DNA of 64,000 nt from Hyperoplus lanceolatus (taxonomy: Eukaryota > Chordata > Actinopteri > Uranoscopiformes > Ammodytidae), in contig CM049400.1 of assembly GCA_026929865.2 (NCBI GenBank), positions 28,071,501-28,135,500 on the forward strand, read 5' to 3'. Below are positions 45,772 through 58,596 of this stretch, in pieces. How positions within the stretch are numbered: position 1 is the stretch's first letter; each line of letters opens with the position of its first letter. The translations under genes were made by a program, and so were the position numbers. The notes beneath the pieces are model-generated. The model was not told the DNA's origin. It saw nothing but the letters and a program-made list of their open reading frames with translations, and did not search any database.

Positions 45772-45847
<76 letters not shown>
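45772..45847. repeat. (TG)n microsatellite
   Basis: About 76 bp of TG, with a degenerate TG-rich tail to about 45910. Confidence 0.97.
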
Positions 45848-45848
<1 letters not shown>

Positions 45849-47657
45849 ATGTGTGCATGCGTTTGTCTGTCTATGCGCGTACGTTACTGCGTGTGTTTGT
45901 GTGTGTGTGCATTATCTCAGTGTATCCAACTCTCACTCAACCCCACGCGTAGTCTGTTTTTTTTGTGATGCAATGCGAGATAACATTGCACCAATCACAC
46001 AAAAACAACAGGGTTCATGCTGGTGTTTAAGTGTGAATGTCTGGTGATTAATGGGTGTCAGTGGGTCCAGATTCCATTCCCATCTGGACCATCAGAGGGG
46101 TTAAGCTGGGGGGTGGTCAGATGCTCTGACCGTTTGTCACTTTTATTGCCACCCTCAGTCTTGTGGTAAACAGCGCCTTCCTCCTCCAAAGATAAAGATT
46201 GTGTATGCCAATTGCAAAACAGGATACATATGTTGTTGAAATCATGCACATTTATGTGTTGTTTTTTGGAGAGCGCTCTCAGCGATCACACTAGCTCAGA
46301 TTCGATATCACTTCCCTGCTGCTTTTGCAATTCACACAAAAAAGAACCAATGAGACTAATGAAAGAGTCACACTTTGGCAGGCTTCATCAAAGGCAATTG
46401 CTCCAACAGGGGAAACAAGGTGTTTCTGTATCTTTGAAATTGATAGACATTAAAACAAAGATAGAAAGCCATCATAAGAAAACTCCTAGTGAAAGAAAAA
46501 AACATTAAGTCAGTTCAATGTGTATCGAAATTGCGTGCAGTGGAAGCTCATAAGAAGGTGGCGGAAAACCGTAGTTTCGCATTCAAATTGTGTGCTAAGG
46601 ATTGGTGCAGTTTGCCATAACAGTCCCATGAGAGTGGGTAATAACTGAAAAAAATGCATCTGTTAATCAGATGATGTAATTCAAAGGTGCATTCCCATCG
46701 ACCACTATTCGATTTTACCACATGACAGTCATTTCAACAAAGCTTAAAATGCATCTTGGAAGAAAAAGGACTAACAGTAATGCATATTAATTTCCTTTGC
46801 ACATCTAATGGATATTTTCTTGTCTTATTCATGATAACCATTATTTACAAGACTACTGGTTCCATCTTTATCATTTTGGTGTCTTCTTATGCCTGACACA
46901 CGTTATCACACAAGGAGTCCATGTGAAAACATAGAGCACAGACCCATTAAAGGAACTGTTAATGTAGATATTGCTTTTGTTTTCCTCAGGACAATAACAC
47001 TGAACAATTCAGAACAAGGACCAACCAATGCATACTGAGCAGGAAAACACTCCTTAACCTTTGCCGGAAATGCTTGGCTGAAACAAATAATGCCTCTATT
47101 ACCATGTATATGGGAACAGAAAGATCCTCAAGTGGTGGAAACATATTGAATTCTAATAAACCTTGGCAACAAGGCACGGTGAGAGCCTAAAATAAAAATA
47201 AAAACATTTAAGCCAAAGTGCCCTATTCTAAGCATCACCTTTAAGTGGCTTTATGTTGAACATTAGCACCAGCATTTTCTTTAAGTAGATCAGCGGAATA
47301 CTGGTTCCCACGGGATTCATTAGCATCATGTCCCAATGTCAATAACATGTTTTGTAATAGGTTTTTTTTCGTATCTTTTTTAAAGGCAAAGTGATAATTT
47401 TTTGAATGTGACAAAACCGAATAGCAAGTGGGCTGCTGTTCTTCTAACACAAACAGGGTCTGATTGTGTTGTTGGTCAAAACGCACACACGCTTGAAGGT
47501 GTCAGTTAGCACTCTATATAATGTCCTTTGTGTGTTTTCCCATGCTTCACTCAACATTCAACATGTGGTCCATGGTTAAATATATAAGCTATATATCTAC
47601 TCCCCTCCCCAACCCTCTCCATGCACAAACACACAAATACACCTGCAAATACAACCT

Positions 47658-48022
47658 CCATCCATCCATCCATCTTCTACCGCTTGTCCCGTTAGGGGTC
47701 GCGGGGGGGCTGGAGCCAATCCCAGCTGCATTGGGCGAGGGCAGGGTACACCCTGGACAGTTCGCCAGTCCATCGCAGGGCCACATATAGGGACAGACAA
47801 CCATTCACACCTATGGTCAATTTATAGAATCCAATCAACCTATCCCCATTGCATGTTTTTTGGAGGTGGGAGGAAGCCGGAGTACCCGGAGAGAACCCAC
47901 GCGTACACGGGGAGAACATGTAAACTCCACACAGAAAGGCCCCGGGCAACCCGGGATTTGAACCCAGAACCTTCTTGCTGTGAGGCGACTGTGCTAACCA
48001 CTGCACCACCGTGCCGCCCATT
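47658..48022 (-). mobile_element. tRNA-derived SINE with 12-bp target duplication
   Basis: Read on the minus strand, the element starts GGCGGCACGGTGGTGCAGTG. It carries a pol III A box (TGGTGCAGTGG, about 47998-48009) and B box (GGTTCAAATCC, 47954-47964), so the head is tRNA-derived. A body of about 280 bp follows and ends in (ATGG)n. The direct repeat CAAATACAACCT flanks it exactly (47646-47657 and 48023-48034), the signature of target-primed insertion. The body phrase GAGTTTACATGTTCTCC is common in fish genomes in my memory. Copying depends on a partner LINE, probably one with a matching GATG-type tail. Confidence 0.88.
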
Positions 48023-48039
48023 CAAATACAACCTGTAGC

Positions 48040-48235
48040 TGCCAAATACTATCACAAACTGTAAACACTTTTGCACACTATATATTCTGTACAGCAGTCA
48101 ATTTGGACACTACTACTTTACTGCTATTCTTGTCTGTTTTTTGAATACTTCTTTCTACCTCATTTACTGCTGCTGCATTGATTGCCACCAATATAATTTT
48201 GTCGTATGCATATAGTGACAATAAAGTATCATGTA
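48040..48235 (+). mobile_element. probable retroelement 3' UTR fragment
   Basis: The sequence ends with GTGACAATAAAGTATC after a TTTGCACACTATAT and TACTGCTATTC-type tract, a layout typical of fish LINE 3' ends. A second stretch with a similar ending (CATAATGACAAATAAACAAT) lies at about 54610-54835. The assignment rests on texture, not alignment. Confidence 0.35.
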
Positions 48236-48951
48236 TCTTAAAATACTGAAAACAGGGAAATACTGTTTGGTAGTTTTTACAAAACATGCTCATGTAGGCT
48301 ACATGCAAGATGTGTGCACAAATAGGAGTTTATACAGGCACAGCCTCTTTTCCAAGAACAGTATCATTGGCCATTAGGGCTTAGTGCTTAAATCGAATGT
48401 GTTCGCTCTTTTTAAGGGTTCCACCTCCCCCTTAAATACCCCTATTTCAACCGTCAATTTGAAAATGGTACATTGATGGATATAATGCTACACGCAGACC
48501 TTAAGCAGCTTGCCTGCTAGTCATCACACATCTAACTGCACCTCAGGAAATAAGAAAAATTCTCCTCAGACAGAATGTAGTTTTACACTTGACTTTCAGC
48601 CACTACAGTGCCACCATTCCCTACCTAATATAGCTTACAGATGTGAAGTCCTGATACACTCTCGGTGAGCACATTTCTAAGGGGGCAGCAGCTCTCCAGC
48701 CTGACATATGCTGGAGCGTGCAGCATAAGCTGGGCAGCAAGGCACACCTCATTGCTCTGGGCTGGTGACCTCACAGCTCAAATAAGGCTTTCATTATCAG
48801 AGGTGGTCCGGGTTTTTTTCTGACATGTAGGCATGAGCAGTGAAAACTTTTGCCCTGTTGCTTCATTAATCATTGTCCACCGAACCGCTGTGGGTCTCTG
48901 GGCAACAAGTCCGCCGTGCAGGCATCACATACTACTCATGCTTTAGTGGTT

Positions 48952-49091
<140 letters not shown>

Positions 49092-49600
49092 TTTTTCCTA
49101 ATTTCCAACTTATTACTGGTCTGGTTTATGATTGAAACACAACGTGATACCGTCTCTTCAAACTAGCCTTCATAAAGTATATCTTGCAAATATTTCACCA
49201 ATCAGAATTTAATCCGGTTGCTAAGCATTTTTCAGGGAGGCATACTTTTCTTTCAAATCTTTGTTTGTTTCCACACACGTTGTATTGCGGATGTTCTGTT
49301 CACAAAGGTATACTATGTCCGTCAGCATCTCATCTCACCTCCCTTGCTCTGCCTTTGATTCAAACCTGGTTTGGCTGTTCACAGGGCCAGTCTATCATCC
49401 CCGTGAAGCCTGCATATGACACCGTGCTGCGATCCCTCTGCACATCAAAGCGCGCGTTTGATGAATAAGGTGTTGATGCGACCTTTCAACTTCTTTTGAG
49501 AGATTCGAAAGTTAAAAAGGTTGTACGTGCTAATGCAGCTGTAGGTGTTGGATGCGAAGCAATTGGATCAACAATATAGTTTGTCCATTTTTCAAAGACT

Positions 49601-49601
<1 letters not shown>

Positions 49602-49688
<87 letters not shown>
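49602..49688. repeat. (CA)n microsatellite
   Basis: About 87 bp of uninterrupted CA. Confidence 0.98.
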
Positions 49689-49691
<3 letters not shown>

Positions 49692-50744
49692 TTCTGTTTG
49701 TGATCTATGTCCATTCCTGTCGTACCCACATTCACACTTTCTCTGTGTGGAGGTGCAAAGTGAAGCGGTGAAATTCTCTCCCGAGCACATTTTTTCATTA
49801 TTTGAAGAACTACATGTGTCACATAATGTGACACCATGAATCTTCCGGAGTGCAGAAGAAACACTTATTTGAGGGTGTCTGTTACGACACGGCTATAACC
49901 AATTTTGCCTTCGAATGTGGTCGGATGACACCGTACGAGCTAGTTGATCTCTATCATGTCCTGACTTTTTGTAGAGTGGACATTTTGGGAAATTATTTAA
50001 ATAAACAAATCATTTCAAATCAACAGCAAATCCATTTTGAGAGTCATATAAAGAAACAGTGCTCACCTTAGGTTTAACAGAATTCTGTATTTTCCCAACT
50101 TTGTTTTTAGCCTCACGTAATATACCCACACATACCATCCACGCAGTTATGCGACATGTCGATACTGAAAAACATTCACTGCATTGAGCAATTATGTTTC
50201 CCTTCCAAGGGAAATTGGCCACTTTGTAGTTGTAAGTGTAAGACTATCTCCTGGGAGGAAGAGCAGCATGCTCAGCTCTACACTGCACCAATATGTTCAT
50301 ATTGCGCTGTACACTGACATCGGGGCTGTGCAAACATTTGCATCTGACATGCATGTTAACAACACACATACTGCACAACTAAAGTTTATATGTCAACTTA
50401 TTGCTGTGGGAAAACTTCAGCAGCTGGGTTTCCAGAGTAAGTCAAATACACTGTACATAAATATGAGATTGATTTATTGAAAGTATGACACAAATATTAC
50501 TAAAAATATAACACATATAAACTGGTACACACACTTTTATATACAGGTATGTGAAGTACACATTACGTACATATAGAGTGTTCAGGTTAATTATTGACAT
50601 TTGGAACAGTAGTTTGACAAAATCATCTAGACTCAAGATCCACAAAACATGTTTTTAATGCATTGTTGAGTAATTTATTGTGAGTATTATTCCATGTACA
50701 TCATCACCAATAGTAAGGTGTTTGACTATTTGTCTTATCATTGC

Positions 50745-52225
50745 AGTTTTCGCAAGGCAATTCAAAGTGCTTTATAGGGGCATGAAATACATCAAGATTG
50801 AGAATAAACATTAGAAAAGCGAATGAATAAAAATAAAACATTTACAGGTTAAAGGGGAAACAGAAAAGTCTTCAGACTTGATTTAAAAGAGCTAAGAGCT
50901 GCAGCAGACCTCAGATTGTGTTTGTTCCAGATATTTGGAGCATAATAACTAAAAGCTGCTCCTCCTTGTCTAGTCCTAAATCTGGGGACTCTAAGTAGAC
51001 CTGTCCCAGACGACCTGAGAGCTCTGGACGGCTGATAACGTATCAGCAGATCAGTAATGTATTTAGGCCCTAAACCATTTAGTGTTTTATAAACCAACAT
51101 CAATATTTTGAAATCAATTCTTTGAGTGACAGGAAGCCAGTGTTAAGACCTTAGAACTGGGGTAATCTACTTTTTTGGTCCTAGTGAGGACTCGAGCTAT
51201 CCTGGCTCCGCCCGCCCGCCTACTTCCGGCCAAATTTTATTTTCCCTTCAGTAGTCAGTCTGGGTGTACAGCCCATTTCCCAGTTTTGCCGGAGATTCGA
51301 CAGCCGGTCCAATCAGCGAACAGAGCGAGTGGCTGAGAACGATGACGTCGAAGTCGCGCTCCAGTTTCAGTTGCCAGAAGCCGGCTCATGACACACGTGA
51401 CAACCAAACGTTATGCGATTGGTTGGCTAATCCAGAGTGGCACTGGGCAGATCCAATAGTTTTAAACTTTAACAGACACCCGCCTCCATGAGTGAACGTT
51501 TGCCAATTACAGCACTGCCAGACCTTCTGTACAAATGAAATGAAGTACGATGGTCTGGTAGCACCAGGCTAGACTCGAGCAGCAGCATTCTGAATTAGCT
51601 GAAGCTGTCTGATAGATTTTTTAAGCAGGCCTGCAAGGACACTGTTACAGTAGTCAAGTCTACTAAAGATAAATGCATGGACAACAGCGCTTTAATTCTT
51701 GATATGTTTTTTATGGTGGTAGTAGGCTGACTTAGTAATTGATTTAATGTGTTTTTTGAAATTCAAGTCTGAGACAACACCAATATTTCTGGCTTAGTGT
51801 GTGGCTTCTAACATAACAGATTTAAGATTAGCGCTCAGTTTTGTCGTTGTTTAATTGAAGAAAATGTTGGCTCATCCAATCATTGATTTGTTCAATGCAC
51901 TTACTCAGTGCTTGTATCGGACTGTACTCTCCTGGTGATATGGTTATGTAAATTTGTGTATCGTCTGCATAATTATGGTAAAATAATTTGTTCTTATTCA
52001 TAATCTGAGCTAGTGGGTAGATGTTAAACAGAAGAACATTTGTTCGCTCAGATGTGAAATTGCCTATTGACACATTATATCTGTCCTTATGAGATTCAAA
52101 CAAATTTAGTACAGTTCCAGAAAGTCCAACCCAGTTTGCAAGTCGGTCTAGTAAAATGTTGTGGTCAACTGTGTTGAACGCAGCACTGAGATCCAGTAGA
52201 ACTAAGACAGAACTTTTTCCAAAAA
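50745..52225 (-). mobile_element. degraded L2/CR1-like LINE, minus strand
   Basis: Minus-strand reading frames carry non-LTR retrotransposon signatures. At 51828-52103 is part of a reverse transcriptase with the catalytic [10 protein letters not shown] motif, followed by [19 protein letters not shown]. At 50849-51103 is the typical ORF2 C-terminus (VYKTLNGLGPKYITDLL, then RALRSSGTGLL and WNKHNLRSAAALSSFKSSLK). The 3' end near 50745-50775 has the fish-LINE CAAAGTGCTTTATAG tail. The copy is 5'-truncated, has internal deletions and frame breaks, and is interrupted by a separate insertion at 51198-51572. It cannot be active. Clade assignment is from motif memory. Confidence 0.85.
51198..51572. 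mobile_element. non-autonomous hAT-like element nested in the LINE
   Basis: A 375-bp segment interrupts the LINE and is flanked by the exact 8-bp direct repeat ACTCGAGC (51190-51197 and 51573-51580), the target-duplication length of hAT transposons. Its ends are short imperfect inverted repeats: TATCCTGGCTCC at the left, and CTAGCCTGGTGCTACC when the right end is reverse-complemented. It has no transposase frame. Removing it restores a continuous LINE sequence across the junction, which confirms a secondary insertion. Confidence 0.85.
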
Positions 52226-54534
52226 GGGATTGCTTAAAATGGATTGCTTCCTATCTATTTGTATTTCATCTCAATTCAGAAATAATCCTGATTGTCCTCG
52301 TGATATTAGCAAGCAAAAACAATAAATACGTTCTGCCATGTGAGCCACGTTTCGGTCACAATCTTATGGGACTCTTCCTGGAATTTGTCTGGTGCCCCCT
52401 TTTGAGGACCCTTAGCAAGAAATACCAGGAATAAAATCCCTTGGCTGTATAGGAAACACTTACTCATAGACGTTGAGCTGACCCAAGCAATACGCTAGCA
52501 GATGGAAGTAGACAATAGACAAACAACTGTACACAGATTCTGCAAAGGATAAGACATTGTATTTTACCAAGAAAAAGATTATTTTGAGCCTCTTCTGGAA
52601 TTCAACAAACCAGCAGCAGCTATCAGCTTCTGCATGGGGGGGGGGGGCACCATTGTGAATATAGCCTACTGTGGAGTCATTACTCTTCCTTTGATTCAAT
52701 GGGCAATATTTTAACTGTACATGTCTTCCTATTTTGCTTTCCTCATACTTTGAGGTTACGTTTGATAGAGTTCCGCGTCTTGTGTACAGCAACGTATTTG
52801 AACCCCTCTTGTTTTCTTAGAATGATGGTCCACGCGGGAGTAATTAACACAATAGTAAATAGAGCGGCGCTTTATTGTCAAGGACAATGGAAGCGTAACA
52901 ATGGAGCAGGAAGTAGGAGGATGCACGTAATGGAGGCAGTTACACAACATCCTCGTCCCATCTACCTCCTGAGATCATGTTGCTGAAACAAAATTCCTCT
53001 ATTTTCATGTTTAATCTGCTAATAACCAAAACATGTGGATGCCAGGTTACCACCACTGACCCAACAGTAGTCCAATTCAGCCAACGGAATGCAAATCTCC
53101 ATTAGTTCAAAGTCAACATTTCTGTGAGAATATAGCGGCTTTGTAAACTTTGTAGCCTCATGCGTTTATAAAAGCTGGTTGGCCAATAACTGTTTTTTTC
53201 TTTTTTTATTTGGTTGAGGAAAGGCCACGATGTCAGGTGGAGGGAAGTCAGCTGTGGACACAATTGTCCAGATAGACAGAAAACAGGACTTATTTCCTCC
53301 AAGGAAGACAAAAACGGTGGTAGTTGTTTACTTTGTAAGAAAGGAAGCATGGATGTTCTTAGAATAAGCCCCCACAAAATGCCCAATCACAATGTTTTTT
53401 CAGTCCAAAGTATACATCTGAGAGAGCTCCATTAGGCAATCTCTCATCCCACTCCCTGGGATTAACATGTTTTCTTTGAGCAGTGGCATTCTTTAAGCTA
53501 CTTATAATCACTTGGAAGGCGCACAGGCTCGCCAAGACACAGCAAACTGATGCCTGAAGTCGTGTTTCTATGCCTGAGAGACGAAATAGTGAACTATGTG
53601 TGAAGTGATTCTTCAGCGAAGGAACAATGACCTTTATAGGAGTTTGCAGCTTACATATCAATTAGATAATTTCCCCCCCGGTTCAATTCTGTTTCTTTGT
53701 TCGACCCCCTGCTTGTTTCCACAGCCCGAGGTATTGATACCAGGAGAATATAAAGGTCTCTGTTGCTGTTATATTCCATTCCATTCATCTCACTAGCAGC
53801 TCAGTATGCGGTGTGACCCACAGATTTTAGAGTGAAATATATTTTTCTGATTGATGATTTTCTATTCTCCTGTGTTGTGGCAAAATACAAAGTGCAAGAG
53901 AAACTGATGAAACTATTAAAATTGGATTTATTTTCCACAGACTTGATATAATTGTAGACAGTCATCATTGCATGAATTATAGGCAGCTATCTATTTTCAT
54001 AAGCATAGACTTGGTCCAAACAGCCTCTTTGATGGTAGTGCTACTCTACCTGTTTTATAACTCCTATGATAAGATCTGTCTGTTTTCTGGCTCGCTGGAG
54101 AAACTCGATCACTGTCTCCTGAAGTACATGCTCGGTCTAGACGGAGCATGACTGATGAGGTTAGCACAGATCATGTTAGCATGGCCAGTCTTTCAGAAGG
54201 CTTGTTACCTATAAGGCGTGAAAATTGACAGCTGCATAGGGGGAATTCCTTATGTCACCCCTCGTCAATGGCTCTGTTGTTTCTGAGTTTAGATAGGCCA
54301 AAGTTATGTAAGAAATTTGATAGTTGGAGAAATCGCATGCACAGTTTTGATTTCTTTTACCATTTATTTCATATGCATTGTTCCTTTTCATCCTACAAAT
54401 GGAAAATGTGTCAACTGGTACTTCATTGTCAGCTCTCATCTATACTCGAATTTGGTGAAAGAGACTTGAGTCTGAACAGACACGGATGTGACAATGTAAA
54501 TGTAATTTCTAATGTCTAATCTTGATGTTTTTGT

Positions 54535-54606
54535 ATGCCCCTGTAAAGCATTTTGAATGGCCTTGTGTCGCAATAATGCTAAATAAATAAACTTGCCTGG
54601 CCTTGC
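54535..54606 (+). mobile_element. LINE/SINE 3'-tail fragment
   Basis: CTGTAAAGCATTTTGAATGG, then AATAAATAAACTTGCCTGG and CCTTGCCTT, match a common fish retroelement tail phrase from memory. It is a short fragment. Confidence 0.45.
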
Positions 54607-55694
54607 CTTTATATTGATATGGTAAATCTTATCTCTACACTTACATTTTTGTCTGCACTTTGTCTTTGCTTTTGTGTTTATTTAGATCTCAGGCCGCTCT
54701 ATCCACTTGTTTCTCTTGTACATTTTCTTCTTTTACATTGCATTGGAGCCCCTGAGTCTCATGAATTTCATTGCCAACGACTTACTGCTGTAATTGCTGT
54801 GCATAATGACAAATAAACAATATTGAATCTTGCATGCTGAGCCTCTCCAAACAATTGTCTGCTTTGTGTGTGGGCACAGGCTAGCGCTTGAGCTTGGGAG
54901 AGGGGGATTGTGGGGGAACAAGAAAAGTACTTGCACCAGGGGGGGTCAATCACAGTTATGTTTCGCTGCTGCCTGTTGTTCAATGATGGGCATGTCTAAT
55001 GAGATGCAGAGCAACTTGCTCACTGGAATTTGAGATATGTACATCTGAGCCACAGCGCTGCTCCTTCCATAGTGCAGTAGATAGAGATCGTAGCTGTATA
55101 ATCCCGGCTGGTATGGTAGATCTCACCTTACTCTACCTCTACTTTAGGGACTCACATGATTTCCTGTAGAATTTCCCCCCTCCCATACGTTTTCTTTGAT
55201 ATGATTACCAGACCTGTGTGTTGTAAGGTTGGATGGTCAGAGATCAGAAGATTAAGGATGTTTGGAGCTTTCAGTTCGCTGAGAAAACACTATTAAATTT
55301 GTTGAGGAATTTACCAGCTCCTCAATAATGTAACGTCCTGGTATATTTGCTTATCATATTGTTAAAAATGTTCCAAAAAATGAGTAGATGATGGTAAAAA
55401 ATACAACAAAATGTGGACAAAGTAATATTACTGCTTTATTACATTACACACTTATGATTTCAAAGGAGGTGTACCATATTTTTTCCGCAAGACACAGGAA
55501 TGCAGTATCTCAATTAGACAATAATATCATTTAAACATCGAATCAAATTATGCTACACCCCTGGTGAATTTTAATAGACACTTAGATAAATCAATGTTTA
55601 CAAAAATGTTTTCACACTTATCTTAATTGGTCTCAAGCCATGCATATTTGGTATCATTTCCCCATGTTTTGAGATATGTGTCCTTATTCGAATC

Positions 55695-55696
<2 letters not shown>

Positions 55697-55745
<49 letters not shown>
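55697..55745. repeat. (TG)n microsatellite
   Basis: About 49 bp of uninterrupted TG. Confidence 0.97.
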
Positions 55746-55746
<1 letters not shown>

Positions 55747-56434
55747 TGCTCAAGACAAATTTTTCCACCAACACCTTTTTGTCCAGGAAAAATGTCAATG
55801 TCACTTTCGATAAATGGTATTCCATGCTGTAGCCACTTTTCTTTGGAGCTACTTTAATAGATCCACGTTGCTTATGTTTGCTCTGCAGATAGTCCAGACT
55901 GATGGAGATGTTGTTTCTGGAAAGGCGTGTTCGAAAAATAGTTCAGGACATGAGCTACGCTTCTTTGCAGAGAGTTAGATGGGAAAAGATTGATACCACT
56001 CACATTTGTTTGGGAAATGTAAAGCTACAGCCAGCAGCTGGTTAACTTAGCAAAGACTGAAGACTGGTAAATAGCTAGCCTGGTTTATTTCTATGACATC
56101 AAGTAAATCCACCTAGCAGCACAGCTAAAGCTTCAGGAACGCATTGGCCGACAAATAGTCCAGCAGATAGTGCCCACATAAACACACAGCTTGACATGTT
56201 TACTCTTCAGTTTTTGATTAAATAAACCAGATACGACGTGTTAATTGGGGAGCTTTAGAGATGCTGGTGGATGATTTTGTTGCCTCCATACAGAGCCAGG
56301 CTTTATGTTTCCCTCTGAGTTATTTTCCACCAATCCTTAAGCTAACTTGTAAGGCTATAGTGATTGAATGAGCACATTTTCCAAAATGTCAGAATATTAC
56401 TTAACATTTTTCTAAATCGAATCCAAACAAATTA

Positions 56435-56495
56435 GTATTATTTGTATGGCCCAATATCACAACTAGACACTTGCCTATATCGATGCTGTCAGCTC
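56435..56495 (-). mobile_element. interspersed repeat tail, minus-strand copy
   Basis: ATTTGTATGGCCCAATATCA followed by CAACTAGAC is the reverse complement of the TTGTGATATTGGGC tail seen near 34530. It is a second copy of that repeat in the opposite orientation. Confidence 0.5.
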
Positions 56496-57331
56496 AGTTT
56501 ACACAATTCTGTTCACATCTTTGGTTTTCGCGTGGCTGGAGAAAAAGCAAGTGAGTGAGAAAAATATTTTTGTCTGGTAAAATGTCCCGTTTAATGTAAT
56601 GATGTTTGGCAGATTGTGCATGCTTAGATTGGCTAGATATATAGTTTCAATTCAAAATTGCTCAATTTTCAACAAAAATAACATCAGACATTGTTATGGA
56701 TGTGGGGCCACTGCATAAAAACATAAACAGTGAAATGTGCCATGGTTGTGCAGAAAAGACAACAAAGCCAGTCTTGCAGTCAGTGCATCAATGTGTATAT
56801 TTCAACATAGCTTGATATATATTTAGATTATTTTCAATGTGCACAAGCCTTCACAGACAAATAGAATTCATAATGAACAGATGTACATATATATTACTCA
56901 TATTTACAGATATTTAGGTATAATTTTATGTACAAATATACAATACGCTCAAATAGAAATAACTAAATACATTGCAACATAGAAGTTTTTTTTGGGGGGG
57001 GGGGGGTTCTGATGGTGGTCCGACAAACAACATGGGGCTGCAAATCACTTTAATGTATGTACAGATAATTGTTTTGGTCTGGAGTGCAAATTAATCCAGA
57101 AAACCAGAAACGCAGCCCCCCCAGTGGAGCCGGATGTCAGAAAGAAAGTCCAAAAGTGTGTCGACGTAGAAGGTTTGGAATGTTTGAGCGTCTCCCCAAC
57201 GTTGTGCTAAAGTCATGGGGAATGCTCTGTGATTTGGTAGGTAGACTCTTCCAGCTGTGGCCAATCTCACTTAATCAAAACCCCCTGCCAAACCTGGGGC
57301 ATTGGGGCCAGTTTACAGTATGACACACCAA

Positions 57332-57333
<2 letters not shown>

Positions 57334-57390
<57 letters not shown>
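57334..57390. repeat. (TG)n microsatellite
   Basis: About 57 bp of TG, downstream of the avpr1a 3' UTR. Confidence 0.97.
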
Positions 57391-57391
<1 letters not shown>

Positions 57392-57574
57392 GGTTAATGC
57401 CCCGCCATTTCCAAGGGAATCCTATATGCCTCTGCTGAAGAAAACTGAAAGCCACTCTTTATGGATCCGCACAAAGGACTGCCTGCTGCTACACGAAATA
57501 ATTGGAAAAACGTGGCTGCATGCAGAGACTTGGGGGTTAATAAATGTAGCCCAAAACATAGGCCCAGTATTTTT

Positions 57575-58312
57575 ATTTCTTAGTGATGGTACAAAGGGAA
57601 AACAAATTATCTTTTTCCTTTTTTTTAAATATATAAACCACTGAAATATGTGGAAAAACATCTACATGGAAATGAACACAAAGAATGAGGTGAGTTCCCT
57701 TGTAACTCAGAGACGTGGGACTTGGAAGAGATCTCGCCACCACACACCTCCTGGCTGCTACCTAGGTTTTATCTTTGTAAACAATCCAACAGGAAGGTCT
57801 GTTCGGCGGCCCTGCAGGGAGACATAACCACCAGCAAATGCAGCAGTATTCCTGGAAAATGGCTTCCCATTAAAAGCGTCGAAAAGAATAGTGTTGGGCC
57901 TCAAGGCAGTCGAGTTTTCAAGTGTAACAACCAAATTCAACAAAACAATGTTAGAAACAAAACGGTCTGCCTCTAGTGCTTTAGTAATTTAAAGTCTAGT
58001 GCTTACAAACATTTGCGGAGCATATACAGACATGATGCATTATAAGTGACACTTTGCAATTTCACTTCCTTATCTTTGTTTTTTTTTGCTGAGGGTTTTG
58101 TGAAAGTCTGCACCATATTTCTTCACTCTGTTTCCTGTTTTCTGTGCAAGAAGCTTCATTTGCTTTAGAGTTTTAAGAGTTTTGGGGGACGCATTTCAGT
58201 CCCTGTCAGTCGAGTTAAGATAACTGTACTGTATGTGTACCATGATGCCACCAGCAGAGGTGTTTGTTGTGCGCCCATGTAAACAGAGTTGCCTGGCCCT
58301 GTGTGTTGTTGT
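57575..58312 (-). other. avpr1a: avpr1a 3' UTR (probable extent)
   Basis: The sequence after the receptor stop codon on the minus strand. A minus-strand AATAAA (plus TTTATT near 57574-57579) is the first clear polyadenylation signal. The extent is inferred. Confidence 0.4.
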
Positions 58313-58596
58313 TTACTCTGCCTGAATAGAGGTTTTAGGAGAATTGTCCATCTCTCTCCAGTTGGCGGAGCTGCCTGTCGGGCTGCGATTGGTCATCTTG
58401 GTGAGCAGGGTCGTTCTGCGGAGGCTGCTGTCGGAGTCCTCCTTCTTGAAGTCACTATTCAGTCGCAGGCAGCAGGAGAAGCAGTGCACGAAATCCTGCA
58501 GGAGGTGGCCACTGAAGATCATGTATATCCACGGGTTGCAGCAGCTGTTGAGACTGGCAAGGAGTGCAGACAGAGTCACTGCTGTGTTCTCAGAAT
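58313..58596 (-). CDS. avpr1a: avpr1a exon 2
   Basis: Completes Asp317 and encodes residues 318-410: [40 protein letters not shown], then a Ser/Thr-rich cytoplasmic tail ([27 protein letters not shown]) ending SIQAE before TAA at 58315-58313. The tail Ser/Thr residues are candidate GRK/PKC sites for desensitisation. Confidence 0.96.

Noticed and set aside
46058..46090. Short GGTCCAGAT / ATCTGGACC inverted repeat
   Set aside because: A 9-bp stem with a 9-nt loop is expected by chance in a 64-kb window.
47954..48020. Possible tRNA gene (A and B boxes present)
   Set aside because: The boxes belong to the head of a SINE that continues into a body with an (ATGG)n tail and flanking target duplications. 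No complete cloverleaf is evident.
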